Below, one piece after another: positions 21,492 to 21,929 of a stretch of 21,929 bases of DNA (positions are counted from its first letter, which is position 1; each line of letters opens with the position of its first letter). A program made the position numbers and the translations under genes. The notes under the pieces are model-generated. The model was not told where the DNA came from and ran no database searches. It saw only the letters and a list, made by a program, of their open reading frames with translations. Location: NCBI GenBank assembly GCA_050485785.1, contig JBJHCA010000057.1:1-21929 (forward strand). The letters run 5' to 3'. The stretch comes from JBJHCA01 sp050485785. GTDB lineage: Bacteria; Bacteroidota; Bacteroidia; Chitinophagales; Saprospiraceae.

Positions 21492-21929
21492 ATGATCTTA
21501 TTTCGAATAATGCTGGTAACCTTGATGTGGGTTGCTGCTCAGACGCTGTTTGCCCAGCAGGAAGTAGATGCCGCCATGAACGACTTGTTTCGTAAACACG
21601 GGCTGGAACAAAGTCGGGTTATGCAGCATGCCTCGTATATATGCGATGTCTATGGTCCCAGACTTACCGGAACTCATCTGCTCGAGAAGGCCCGCAACTG
21701 GGCTGTGGAATATCTGACCGATATGGGTATGGAGAATGTTCGCAATGAGGAATGGGGGCCGTTTGGTCGGGGCTGGGAACTCAGACATTTTGAAATGCAT
21801 GCCCTTGATCCCAATTACTGGCCCGTACTTGCTTTCCCCAAGGCATGGTCACCTTCAACAGACGGCATGGTAACTGCCGAGGTTGTTTATATGCAGGCAT
21901 CCTCAGAGGAAGACCTGGAAGCATACAGA
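21492..21929 (+). CDS. Exported M28-family aminopeptidase/carboxypeptidase, N-terminal part
   Basis: The first 146 residues of a gene that runs off the window. A signal peptide (about 1-21: MILFRIMLVTLMWVAAQTLFAQ) is followed by residues typical of the N-terminus of Bacteroidota M28 metallopeptidases: SYICDVYGPRLTGTHLLEKA, NWAVEYLTDMGMENVRNEEW and a following segment where the PA-type insert normally begins. The zinc-binding His/Asp/Glu residues of the catalytic domain would lie further downstream and are not in the window, so activity cannot be judged. It is probably secreted or periplasmic. It follows the gldN terminator and a 300-base gap, so it is an independent unit rather than part of the T9SS operon. 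Confidence 0.75.
   Translation, partial: MILFRIMLVTLMWVAAQTLFAQQEVDAAMNDLFRKHGLEQSRVMQHASYICDVYGPRLTGTHLLEKARNWAVEYLTDMGMENVRNEEWGPFGRGWELRHFEMHALDPNYWPVLAFPKAWSPSTDGMVTAEVVYMQASSEEDLEAYR

Overview
The window looks like a chromosomal segment of a member of the phylum Bacteroidota. The main reason is a complete type IX secretion (T9SS) core cluster, porP/sprF-gldK-gldL-gldM-gldN. Several upstream regions also carry the phylum's promoter pattern (TTTG, about 19 bases, TAnnTTTG), and genes lack clear Shine-Dalgarno sites. I cannot place it below phylum level from sequence alone.

Region 1 (1-4800) is an accessory, visibly more AT-rich patch. It starts with the C-terminus and right end of an IS66-type insertion sequence. 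Two short orphan RHS 'tip' genes follow on the minus strand. The first (1400-2698) is a chimera whose N-terminus comes from an Rpn/PD-(D/E)XK nuclease and whose body is RHS core plus an unknown C-terminal domain; it is followed by a MORN-repeat (YwqK-like) lipoprotein gene. The second (3913-4800) is RHS core plus a different C-terminal domain, overlapping by 4 bases a small membrane-protein gene. Both look like displaced toxin/immunity modules. Between them lies a plus-strand type II toxin-antitoxin pair whose RelE/ParE-like toxin is broken by one stop codon. A 34-base imperfect repeat lies just beyond each module.

Region 2 (4827-5804) holds a lipoprotein with two Cys4 heavy-metal-binding modules. 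Its upstream intergenic region contains a perfect 9-3-9 inverted repeat resembling a Fur/Zur-type operator.

Region 3 (5805-12208, minus strand) is a housekeeping run: nicotinate phosphoribosyltransferase (pncB), a Nudix-nicotinamidase fusion, two family 4-like glycosyltransferases and ribBA. The first two genes together form a nicotinamide-to-nicotinate-mononucleotide salvage route.

Region 4 (12351-15404) has a small exported peptide, a DEDDh exonuclease and a YyaL/Spata20-type thioredoxin-fold protein.

Region 5 (15397-21186) is the T9SS cluster. A terminator after porP and a good promoter before gldK suggest that porP and gldKLMN are separate transcription units. A strong terminator follows gldN. 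The window ends inside an exported M28-family aminopeptidase gene. I found no tRNA, rRNA or CRISPR array.
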